From Sitta carolinensis (Eukaryota; Chordata; Aves; Passeriformes; Sittidae), in the NCBI GenBank assembly GCA_032173965.1, contig CM063295.1:1612001-1676000 (forward strand): a stretch of 64,000 bases of DNA. The letters run 5' to 3'. Below are positions 1-11,065 of the stretch, in pieces (positions within the stretch are counted from its first letter, which is position 1; each line of letters begins with the position of its first letter). The notes under the pieces are model-generated. The model saw only the letters and a program-made list of their open reading frames with translations. It was not told where the DNA came from and did no database searches. The position numbers and the translations under genes were made by a program.

Positions 1-36
1 AGATTTCAGAGGATATTTTAAAGGGATGTTTTAGAG

Positions 37-565
37 GTGTTTAGGGAAACCTTTGGTGCACGCCAGAGCTGCTTGGAGGGTGTAGAGCAGTTGGGAATTC
101 TACAGAGGCGATTTACAAATGCTCAGGGATGCTTTGAATCTGCTCAGAGATGTTTTAGGACAGCTTGGGGATGGTTTAGAAGTGCTTGGGGACATTTAAG
201 GCAGCTCAGGAACATTTTAGGGCAGCTCAGGGGTTGTTTAGGCAGCTCCAGGATGTTTCAGAGGTGCTCAGGGATGCTTAGGATAGTTCAGGGATGGTTT
301 AGAGCAGCTCAGGGATGGTTTAGGGCAGATCAGGACGGTTTTATGCAGCTCAGGGACTTTTTAAGAGAATGTTTTGGAAGAGCTCTGGGATGTTTTTGGG
401 CAGCTCTGGGATGTTTTATGCAGCTCAGGGATGTTTTAGAGCATGTCAGGGACATTTTGGAGCAGGCCAGGGATGTTTTGGAGCAGCTCTGGGGATGTTT
501 TAGAGCAGCTCTGGGGATGTTTTGGAGCCTCAGTGCTGCTCTGAGCAGCGTGGAGCAGACTGAAG
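37..565. repeat. Degenerate 21-bp minisatellite
   Basis: Imperfect tandem copies of a 21-bp unit resembling CAGGGATGTTTTAGAGCAGCT are best kept at about 260-560. Because 21 is divisible by 3 and the unit lacks stops, the plus strand stays open for about 250 codons, but the product is low-complexity and no gene is claimed. It lies beyond the 3' end of RAB11FIP3. Confidence 0.75.
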
Positions 566-1055
566 CAATCTGGGGGTTTCAGGGTGCTCAGGGTGTGTCA
601 GAGCCTTTCCCCAGCTCTTTGCTGCAGCTCCAGGGCTGCCCAGAGCAGTTCAGAGCAGTCTGGAGCCGTCCCGAGGCACGGCGGGAGCTGGGAGGGGATT
701 TTGCACGTTCAGGCCCTTTGGGGCAGCTTAAAGGGGTGGGGTGGAGGAGGCTTAGAGGGGTGGGGAGCAGCTTAGCAGGGAGGTGAGGGCGTTTAAGGGA
801 TTTTTGGAGCCGTTCAGAACAGCCAAGTGCTCCAAGGGGAGGGAAAGCTCCACGTTCCTGCCTGGAGCAGACCCACGAGTCCCTGCCCCAGCCTGCCCCA
901 TCCCTGGGCAGCAGGGTAAGCTCCGAGGGTCCCTCAGCCCACCTGGATCCCCCAGGAAGGTGAGGGGGGGAATTCCCCCATTCCCACCCCCACAGCGTGA
1001 CTGGCTGGGAGATTTTGGTCCCTCCGACCTTGATCCCTCTGCAATCAATGGGGTC
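566..1055. other. Intergenic stretch without recognised gene
   Basis: GC-rich sequence between two minisatellites. I see no exon, promoter motif or transposon end in it. Confidence 0.5.
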
Positions 1056-1320
1056 CAGCCCCCTCATCCTCATCCTCCCAAATCAGGGCATTCCAGCCAG
1101 GTCCAGCCCCCTCATCCTCCTAAAATCGGGCATTCCAACCAGGTCAGCCCCCTCATCCTATCCCCTAAATCAGGCATTCAGCCAGTCCAGCCCCCCTCAT
1201 CCTCATCCTCCCAAAATCAGGGCATTCCAGCCAGGTCCAGCCCCCCTCATCCTCCTAAAATCAGGGCATTCCAGCCAGGTCAGCCCCCTCATCCTCATCC
1301 TCCCCAATCAGGGCACTCCT
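1056..1320. repeat. Tandem repeat, six copies of about 41-50 bp
   Basis: Six consecutive copies begin CAGCCCCCTCATCCT, continue with (CATCCTCC)CAAAATCAGGGCATTCC and end AGCCAGGTC. Copies with a long and a short CATCCT tract alternate, suggesting amplification as dimers. Confidence 0.85.
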
Positions 1321-1468
1321 TGGTGCAGGAGCATTTCCACCTCGATGCAGCCTCACTGGAGATGCAGCACGCGGACATTTGGGATGCTCCAATCCAGGAC
1401 TCGGATCCTCAGGATGCTCCAATCCACCTCTGTGGAAAAAGAGTCTCCGGGCAGGAATAGTAACAGCT

Positions 1469-1474
1469 TTTAAT
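1469..1474 (-). terminator. Candidate poly(A) signal ATTAAA
   Basis: The minus strand reads ATTAAA here. Cleavage would be expected 15-25 bases further on, near 1445-1455, before a modest GT-rich stretch (GAGGTGGATTGG). I found no AATAAA on the minus strand between here and the stop codon. Confidence 0.4.
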
Positions 1475-1684
1475 CCGACAAGAATTGATACATTAGTTAA
1501 GACAATACCGTTTTTGCCTCTTTTTTTGGGGGACTTCCTTCACATACCGGTCGGGAAAGAGGAACAGTTTCAGGATGTATACAGTTTTTTGTTTTTCTCT
1601 CTCCATAGGGACTTTAAAGCATGGTGAATGTGCAAGTCAGTGCTTTTTGTTTGCTTAAAACTTTTTTTTTTTTTTCCTGGTGCT

Positions 1685-1692
1685 TATTTACA
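1685..1692 (-). promoter_or_regulatory. Pumilio response element TGTAAATA in the 3' UTR
   Basis: The minus strand has a perfect match to the Pumilio consensus UGUANAUA, about 210 bases before the candidate poly(A) signal. One match of this length can occur by chance; its position in the AT-rich distal 3' UTR makes it plausible. Confidence 0.3.
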
Positions 1693-3337
1693 GTTACAGT
1701 ACCTCTGTGAGAGCGACAGGAAAAAACAAACGATTGTTTGAGACCTGGGGATCCGGGATCCCAAGTCGAGAAAGGCAGATCTCCAATATTTATATATTTA
1801 TACATATATATATATATATATGCTTTTGTGTATACACAGATACATTTCTCTCTTCTTTTAAAGTATTAAAAAAATGGATCAACCTTCATTCTATAAAAAT
1901 ACCTACTCTACAAGATAGAAAAATTTTCCCTCTCCAAGTATACACTGATTTACACCCAAAGCTTCTCTGGAAATGTACATTACGTGGCTTCTTCCCGCGG
2001 CCTCGGGGCACGGAGGGCTGGGCTGCAGGAGCTGTGCCGGGCTCTGGGCTTTCCCCCGAGCCCGCTGCGGTGCCCGGGGCAGGGCGGTGGCCCCGAGGGC
2101 TGCGAGGGGCTCGGCGAGGAGCACGCACCCCGGGATGGCTGTGGCTTCTCTTCCAGGCCGTTCTGGCATTCCCAAAACCCGACGAGCAGGAAGGGGGCCC
2201 GCTGGCTGAAGCCGGTGCCTGGGATCCCGCTGGCCTCTCGTCCCGGGAGCCCGGAGGAGCAGGGGGGGACAGCGGCCACGCTGTGCCACAAGCCCAGGGC
2301 TGCCTGATGTAAACATGGCTTTTGTTGGAGCTCCTCTCCCCACGGGCACAGAGATTGCAGCGCCAGGGATGAGGGGCGAGCTCTCGGCTCCTCCAGCCCG
2401 GGAACAGAGGGGAAGGCAGCCGGGGCAGGCTCTCCTCCAGCACTGCAGCTATCACCAGCAGAGCCCTGCTCCGGCTGGGAAGGGCACAGGCCACTGTCCC
2501 CAGGCCAGGCACCTCGGGAGCTCCGTGTCCCACCCAGCAGCGGCTGCAGTGCGGGCTGAGGAGCTGCAGCCCTGCCCGCTGCCAGAGCCGTGTCTGTCCC
2601 CAGCTGGGCACAGCTCCCCCGGAGCCAGCAGGGCAGAGCCTGGCAGGAGCAGAGCCGGGATGCCGAGCCGAGCCGACAGTACTGAGCCACAGACAGCAAA
2701 AATAAATAAGGAGGCCGGTGTGTGCTCACGCCCTGTCCCCTGCAGCCACTGAGGGCTCTGCACGCAGCCGGCCCCAGCAGAGCACGGGGCGAGCATGGGC
2801 TGAGCCAGCTGAGTGAGGACATTTGCATTAAGTTAATTAAAAAAAAAACACAAACAAACCCCCAAACCAAAACCAACCCCCAACCCCGTGTGAGTCCGGG
2901 AGGCGCTTCCCCCGTTCCCAGCTCTGCCCGGCGAGTGTGTCAGGGACACTTTGGCACAGCAGATGCTCGGGCTGGGCAGGCCAGCGGGGCAGAGGCAGCG
3001 CTGTCGCTTCCACCTCCGTGCCGATGTGCCGCGGTTCGGAGCGTCCCTCGGAGAGGCGGGGCGCCTGTCGGGACAGTCCCCAGCGCCACAGGCACTTCCT
3101 GCAGGGTCCCTTTCCTGAGCTCCTTCGCCAGGTTCCCTTTCGCCCCTCCACAGCCAGAAGGGCTTCAAAACAACGGAGTCAGACCACAAAGCCTGGCTGC
3201 TGGTTTTCCTTTTCCCTGGTCCGTGGCTCAGTCACCCCCCGACCTGAGGCTTCCTTGTGCCTTCATCAAGTGCAAAGACGTTTGGAGTCCCTCTTCATCC
3301 TCTCGAGCACCAAATCCACCCATGAGCGTGGCTGCCA

Positions 3338-3451
3338 TTACTTGACTTCCAGGATGGAGGGGTTGGTCTCCATGATGGCCACGATGATCCTGTCGATGTA
3401 ATCCTGCAGGCGGAAGTTGATCTCCTCTTGCTTCTGGATTGCTTCCATGAG
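3338..3451 (-). CDS. RAB11FIP3: RAB11FIP3 terminal coding exon, Rab11-binding domain
   Basis: This coding part of the last exon (37 codons plus TAA at 3340-3338) follows CTGCTGCAG. It encodes LMEAIQKQEEINFRLQDYID followed by RIIVAIMETNPSILEVK. This is the conserved Rab11-binding helix. The Tyr-Ile of QDYID corresponds to Tyr737/Ile738 of human FIP3, whose mutation abolishes Rab11 binding. FIP4 ends differently (..ILEIKH) in my memory. The sequence is essentially identical to the human one, showing strong constraint. Confidence 0.97.
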   Translation of the reverse strand, partial: LMEAIQKQEEINFRLQDYIDRIIVAIMETNPSILEVK

Positions 3452-6400
3452 CTGCAGCAGAGGGAGCAGAGGGAGGGAGGGATAGGTCACTGCCTGACAC
3501 TGCTGAGGGCTTCCCGTGGCTCTGGGCACCCACGGGTGTCTCCCTGGGTCTTCACTCTGGGATATTCCTGACCCCGTTGAAGTGGCCAGGGAAAACTGGT
3601 TCTGCCCACTCCTGTCCTTCCTCAAGCCCTGGGGAGAGCTGGGTGCATCACATCTCACTGGATCCCCAGAACATCCAGGGGTGTTCCCCCATCTCCTGGG
3701 CAGTTAAAGATTTAATTCCAGTGCTCCTGCAGGCTCGGCCACCCGTGGCTGGTGTTCAGGGAAAACACATGCCAGAGGAGCTGGGATCTCCAGAGGGAAT
3801 GGATGTCCTGGCTCCCAGGGGTTTAAGGACAGCTCCAGCCAGATGGACACAGCCCGTGGTGGCTGCTTTGTCCTGGAAGGGGAAGGCTGTCCCAGGGCAG
3901 GCAAAGCAGAGCTGCCAGAATCAGCAGATGGGCAGGGAGCAGCTTCCCTGTCCCCAGGAGGGAGGGCTGGGAGGCAGGGTAAGAACTGAGAGCTCTACAG
4001 ATAATTGTGGGGGGATTTCTGTGCTCTTGCCAGCTTCCAGGGGAATTTTGGGCATGGGCTGGGCCACAGCCAGGGCACACCAACTCCTCCCAGGCCATGC
4101 CAGGTGGAGGCACCCAGGAGGGCACAGTCTGAGCCAGCAGCAGCTCCTCAGGGCACGTACCTCATCTCTGGAGACAGAGCTGATCTCTGCTGCCAGGGAC
4201 TCAGAGAAGGAGGCTGAGAACAGGTTCTTGGCTCCCTGGATGCTCAGGTTGATGATCTGCCCATTCAGTTCATCATTCTGCTCCTTCAGGTTCCTGTTAT
4301 CCTGTTCACACACACAAACCACACGCTGCTGGAGCACCTGGTGCTCAGAGCTGACCCAGCCTGGCACAGGCAGACAGGGGCTTTCACAGCTCACACAGTG
4401 CTGGGAACAGCACATGGGCTGCTGTCTCCATCTCAGCAGAGCCTGGAGAACCTCTGGAAGCATGAGATACACTGAGAAGATCCAGGGGACACCACAGAGA
4501 GAAGTGCTCCTGCTGGCCCTGAGAAAGCACCAACCTCACAGGACAGGAGAGCCAAGACAGCACTGGGCTGTAGATCCACTCCACCCCTGGACCCTGCTGG
4601 TCCTCCCTTGGTGTCAGGGAATTATTTTCCTGCCAGCCCAGCCCTCCTTACCTGCTTGAGCTGCTTGATCTCCTGCTCCAGCTCTGTCTCCCTGGTCCTG
4701 CTGTTGTACTCCTGCAGCCCCATGCTGCTGCTGCGGCCCCGGCGCTGCTCCGCCTCCAGCTTGAACAGCTGCAGGTGCTCCAGCTGCTTCCTGAGGTCCT
4801 CGATGAGCTGCAGAGCAAGGCAAGGGCACAGCTGAGTGCCACAGGCCCCTGAGACCCAGCAGCACCCTCTGGATGTGGCTGCTGTGGGAGCAGCTCCATG
4901 GATGGCTGCAGCAGGATTGCTGGCCAGAGCAGCTGGGGCTGCCCCTGGATCTCTGGCAGTGTCCAAGGCCAGGTTGGATGGGGCTTGGAGCAGCCTGGGA
5001 CAGTGGGAGGTGAAATGGGATGGGCTTTAAGGTCCCTCCCAACCCAAACTATTCCATGATTGAATCCCTTCCTGGGGGCACTCGGTTTCCTCTTCCTCCC
5101 TCACACCTCCAGCAAGCAGATGTCTCAGGGGTTGCTTTGGTCAAGGTAACCCCGAGATGTATAGAAGGTCACTGTCTCCCAACCCAGCTGTCAAGGAATG
5201 AGTCAGAAATCTTCAGCTGATGCTCTCAAGGTTGCTTTATTGTTTCTTATCTGAGATATTTTCTGTCTGGGCTGCCCAGGTCTGTTCAGCAGGGCAGCCC
5301 CAGGCACACTCTCTGCCCCAAGGGCAGGCACTGTTTTTTATTCTACAAATTACCTGTTAGTTATTTACAATTATGATCCAATGCCCATCACCTGTGTTAT
5401 ACAGTTACATTCTACTCTAATTCAATCCCTAAGTGCCAACATCACCAAAAGATGGGGTTAGGAAGAAGAAGGAAGAGGACAGGACAATGCCCAAATCCCT
5501 CCATCTTACTCCCCAAGCCCCCATGGTAAAAATCCCTAAAATTTCCCTTTCCACTCTACAACTACTACTATCATGCTATCTAAACTTTTGTGACCTTTAA
5601 TTCTTCATTCACAGGTGGTGATTTGTTCCATGGATCAAACTCAAAGCCCCAGGAGTCCCAGGCTGCCTGCCAGGGTCTCTGACCCCCCTGCCAGGGCTTT
5701 GAAGCCCCTTGGCTGGAGCTGGGATCATCCAGGTCTGTCAGAGACACATCCTGGGTTCCAACAGAGATGTAGAGATACTAAAGCACAGCCCTGGAAGGAC
5801 CTTGCTGGAGGGCCAAAGAAGCTGGGTTTGGTTCTGCAGCACAGACCCCCAGCAAGGTGGGTCCCTCCCCAGGCAGCTCCCTGCTCACCCCAGAGCCCCC
5901 AGTGACAGTCACAGCTAATGCCATTTTGGGCCCAGAGCTCCTTTCCTGCCACCACAGCCAGCCCTGCTTGGGCCTCCAGCTGGAATGCCAGGCACAGGTG
6001 CTGGGAGGACTGGGAGGGTGTGATCCTGCTCCCCAGCACTCAGCCCCTCTGCTCCTGCCTGCTGCCTCCACGTGCCTCTGCCACTGCTCCTTCAGGCACG
6101 GAGGGCAGGGGCCAGGCTGGCACAGCCCCCTTGCAGGGACAATGCTGGGTGAATTCCAGAGCAGCAGAAGTGACTGAGGTGCTGCAGCTCAGCTGCTGAG
6201 CCCCTTTCCTCTGCCCAGGCAGCCCCCACTGCTCCAGCCACCCATTTCTGGAGAGGCTGCCAGGGCCAGGTTCCCACATTCTGGGGACAGGGCTGCGGCA
6301 GGCCCAGACTCCACTCACCTCCTGAGTCGACTCCTTCTCCTTCTGGAACTGGTGCCTCTCCTGACTCAGCTTGTCCCCCATCTTCCTCTTTTTCTCCTGC

Positions 6401-9400
6401 TCCTCTGTGAGCTGCACAGAGAGGTCCTCGATCTCATCCAGCAGCTTCTGCTTCTCCTGCAAGCACACGAGGATCCCTGTGAGAGGCCTGGCCTGGCTCT
6501 GCAGGGAATGCTCCTCTCAGGCTCTGCCTGCTGGGCTCGCTTCTGCTCAGGGCACCAGGGCCTGGGGCTTTGGCAGCACTCAGTGAGGCAGTAAGGATGG
6601 CTCCAGAGCAAACCCACATGAATATCCACGCTTGTGCTGTCTTCTGGGAAGCATGATGCTGGCGTGGGATGAGCTGGGAGGGACTGGGGCCAGCACAGGG
6701 GCTCCAGGCCAAGGAGAGACATTAAATCATAAAGCTCCTTATGTCTGGATTTCAGAAAAGTCCTGAATCTGAGATCTTTACCTCCCTCTTGGTTTCAGAT
6801 ATGAAAGGTTTTAATTGAGGGCTGATCCAAGAAGGAATAGACCAGTTCAAGCCGGGATGTGAAACACACAGCCCAGCTCTGTTCCCTTCTCCTCCCCAGA
6901 GCTTGGCTGAGTGCTTGGGATGCAGGTGAAGATGCCAACAGCTCCTAGAGCAGCACCTTCTGCCTGTGACCAGCTCAACCCCTCCCTGGGCTCACAGCTT
7001 CCAGTCCCATGGGAAAGGTTTTGGCTTTCAGAGGCCCCCAAGTGCCACGAGACCCCCTCCAGTGCTGGGGATGATGGCCTGGGCACACAGGGCTGAGGAG
7101 CAGCTCCAGGGGGGAGCTCCAGACACTGGCTTGGGGTGTCCAGCTTCATGGAGCAGCAGGAAAGGCAATGCTGACAACAAATCCTGATTTTTGGGCACTG
7201 AACAGCTCATCAGCCAGGCTTCTCCTGGGCAGGGAGGGGCAGTGACTGCACCTCTTGCTATTCCTTCATCCTATTCACTGTGGAGGAGAATGGATCAAAA
7301 CCAACTTCCCATGGCTGAAACACACCAAGCAGGGAAGGAATTTATCCTCAGGGCCACTGGGGTTTTCCTGCCCCCAGGCTCAGCTGTGCTCACAAGGTCC
7401 TGGCAGATGAAGACCACACCAGGAGCTGCAGCACTCTCCCATGGGATTAAACATGGATAAAATGCCTCAGGCCCTTCAGCTGGGAAAGGAGGTTTGATTT
7501 AATTTCAATTTTAGCCTTAATTTTGCCCCAAGCTTGGCAGAGACCAAATGCAGCCCCTGTTCCAGGTGTCCCACCTGGAACCCACACTATCCCTAAAGAT
7601 GAGGCTCTTGCCCATCCCAAGGAGCCTAGGGAAGCCCCTGGCCCTGCACAGCCTTGGATCCTGAGCAGGGTGACAGTGAGAGGGGCTGAGAGGTGACACG
7701 GGTCTTTGAGAACCCAACTGACAAATCCCAGGCCATGGAGATGGAGCATCCCTGCTCCTCCTCCTCCCCTGCACTGGAGCGGCCACAGGGATGGGGACAG
7801 GGATGGGGACAGGGATGGGGACAGGGACGAGCCTCCACAAGAGGGCACGAGTCCCCTCCCGAGCAGCCACTGCCACGGAGAGATCCATCAGGGGTTCACC
7901 CCCAGCTGCCAGGCTGAACAGTGGGGAACTGCAAGGATCACTGTGTGGGACAGTGCTGTCCAAAGCGGGGGCTGCAGCGACTGGCAAGTGGAAGCAATGG
8001 TTTGTTACATTAAATGGATCTCACGTTCATGGAAATTCATCCAAGGCCAGAATTTCATCTCAAAGCCAGGCACCCCCCGCCTCACCTCCTCGAGCCTCTC
8101 GATGTTGGCTCTCAGACAGGGCACACAGGACCTCAGCTCACTGTTCTCATCATCCAGCTGCTGCAGCCTGCAAAGGGAACGGGTGTGAGACTCATCCCAG
8201 CATCCCACGTGAGGGAGAAAACATCCCCAGGAATATTAAACCAAAGGGAAGCCAGCAGGGATTCATCTGTTCGAGGCAAACCCTGAGATATTTCTGCTGC
8301 CGGGGGAAAGAGAGGGGCATCCACACAGTCCTGACATCCATCAGGTCCAGTGCCGTTCCTTGTTCCAAGGGTTTTTTCAGTCCCTGGACAAGCCTCAGCA
8401 GCAGAGACAACAGAATAGGGGGTCAGAGAGGGCTCTGGCTTTGCATTCCCAGGTAAAACCCCACTGTCTTCATCTTCCATGGACTGCAAGGGATGAATAA
8501 CAGCAAAACATCCTGGGAAAGGTGGGAAATCCCTGTCAAAAAACTGACACCTCTCCCACCCCACTTCTTCCTTTGGAATCCAACAGGCAGCACAAAGCAC
8601 CCTGGCTGGGACATTGCCTTTTTGGAGAATTCTTTCTCAGGTATTTACCTGTTTCCATCAAGATGGAAAACATCTGGGCATTAGAAGTACTCCCAAAGGT
8701 TAATGGGAAGAAGCATTAATAAATCCCCTCTTCATCCCCACACTGCAGGGCAGGCACAAGAATAAAGGATGGGAGCTAAACTTAAACCATATCAGAGCAG
8801 CTCAAATAACGAATCCAAGGTTAGGACTGTGGGCCAAAGGTGGAAATAACCAAAACTCAGGGTTTGTGGTGACTTTAGTCACACCTTGAATGGAACTCCC
8901 TGCCCCCCTCTGTCCCCCCAAGGCTGCCTGTGCACAGATTCTGGGGTGGCTCCAGGAGAGCTGTCCCCCAGCCCCACCTGGCCTGCAGGTTCTCAATCTC
9001 AATGCTCTTCTCCCTCTCCATTTTGCTGAGCAGCTCCCTCTGCTTCTTGATCTCCTCCAGCAGGGTCTGGTCAGCCCTCAGCTCCTGCTCCTTCAGCTGC
9101 TCCTCGAGCGCGTTTGCTCTGCAGAGAGGAGAAAGAGGGCACTGAACCCTCCTTGGGCCCACTGGGGCAGGCTGCCATCCCAAGGGAGGGATCAGACTCG
9201 CCTCCCAGTCCCTTTCCCACCCCTCAGGTGAGCTGGGAGAAGCAGATGGTAAAACAGAACAACTTTCCAGGGACAATACACCAATCAGCATCTCGAACAG
9301 CTTCACTGCATCCCAGCAGATGCAGCACCTTTGCCATCAAAGGTTTCCCAAGTCATATGCCTTAAGGAACACAAGCATGCTATTCAATCTCCAGCCTGGG

Positions 9401-11028
9401 GAAGAAGTTCATTTTTAATTATTTTAAAATGTCTTCTATGCATTAGAATTATTTCCAAGTGCAACCACACACATACACATCTCTTAATGGGAACCTCAGA
9501 GTCACTGAGGCTGGAAAAGGCCTTTAAGAACAGCTAACCTAAACATAAATCCCGGCTTCCACCTGCAGTAGCCATGGGAGAGAAATCCTCCTTCAGCTGT
9601 TTCCAGCAGAAAGTGGTTTCGTTGCTCAGAGAAAATGCAACAGCCTCAATGATTCTACCGTAATCCTTGTGATCCCAACAAAAAATAAGTGATCTGCAGG
9701 CCACCCTTCCCTGTGTGTCAGCAGAACTGCAGATCACAGAATCCCACAATGGTTTGGGCTAGGGGGACCTTAAAGCCCATCTCATTCCAACCCTGCCATA
9801 GGCAGGGACCTCTCCCACTGTCCCAGGCTGCTCCCAGCCCCAGTGTCCAGCCTGGCCTTGGGCACTGCCAGGGATCCAGGGGCAGCCACAGCTGCTCTGG
9901 GCACCCTGTGCCAGGGCCTGCCCACCCTGCCAGGGAACAATTCCTGCCCAATATCCCAGCCAGCCCTGCCCTCTGGCACTGGAAGCCATTCCCTGTGTGC
10001 TGTCCCTCCATCCCTTGTCCCCAGTCCCTCCCCAGCTCTCCTGGAGCCCCTTCAGGCCCTGGCAGGGGCTCTGAGCTCTCCCTGGATCCCTCTCTTCTCC
10101 AGGTGAGCACCCCCAGCTCTCCCAGCCTGGCTCCACTATCCCAGGCTGCTCCAAGCCCTGTCCAACCTGGCCATAAGCTCTTCCAGGGATGGGGCTGGGA
10201 GCTGGAATTCCTGCCCTGGCTTTGCCCAGGGGAAGGCTCTTCCCAGCTGATCCCCCTCCTGTCCAGCACCGAGCTCACCCAGAGCCAGCTGACACTTCCA
10301 GGACAAGCTGCTGAAGTGAAAACATTTCCCTCACTCCCAAGTTTATCAGGGCTTAGGGAAACCTTTGTTTGAGTGGCTCAGCCCCTGACACAACTGTTAC
10401 TTAACAGAATTACAGCCCTATAGATAAACTGTGCTGGGTTTATCTGCCCTGGGGAAAGACACGCTGCGAGAGAGGAGCCGGGCAGATTAGCACACACAGG
10501 GATTATTACATCATGTGGGATCCAAAGGGCTGCACCCCTGCCAGGGTGGCAAGCCTTGGAGCTCCAGACACCAGTTGGTAAGGGGCATATGGAGCAGGAC
10601 AAGATAGTAAATACAAATACAGATATAAATACAAATATATATATAGATATATGTATATATATATATGTATAAAAGCCACGATCCAGAGTTCAAGAGACCT
10701 TTTGGGAGGGACACATGGAGCAGGGAAGCACATTAAAATATAAAATATATATATATATATTCACACACACATGCATACATATACATAATATATACACACA
10801 CATATATACACACAAATACAGATACACACATGCATATATATATATAGACATACACAGATATACACACACACATATATATACACATATACAGATACACACA
10901 CTTATATATATACACACACAAATACAGATACATACACACATATATAAACAAAATACAGATATACACACATATATATACACATAAATACAGATACACACAC
11001 ACACACATATATATACACATAAATACAG

Positions 11029-11065
<37 letters not shown>

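Larger units (their letters stand above)
1450..3337 (-). other. RAB11FIP3: RAB11FIP3 3' untranslated region (probable extent)
   Basis: No intron is evident between the stop codon and a candidate ATTAAA signal about 1.87 kb downstream. The stretch includes a moderately CpG-rich part (about 1985-2260), an A-rich run (2830-2885 on the plus strand reading), a (TA)n run at about 1796-1822 and a T-rich/AT-rich distal part. No coding exon or CR1 copy was recognised in it. The distal limit is inferred from the poly(A) signal and the change to minisatellite sequence below 1440. Confidence 0.55.
4808..6318 (-). other. RAB11FIP3: Intron with a CR1 tail and an LTR-like block
   Basis: GTGAGT...CAG intron. 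It holds a plus-oriented CR1 tail (4921-5068) and a minus-oriented LTR-like block (about 5189-5640). The remainder is GC-rich with no recognised feature. Confidence 0.8.

Noticed and set aside
37..786. 249-codon frame of Trp/Phe/Arg-rich repeats
   Set aside because: Product of a degenerate 21-bp minisatellite; no start context or homologue recognised.
3577..4659. 360-codon plus-strand frame
   Set aside because: Antisense to the last RAB11FIP3 exons and introns; a shadow of the real gene.
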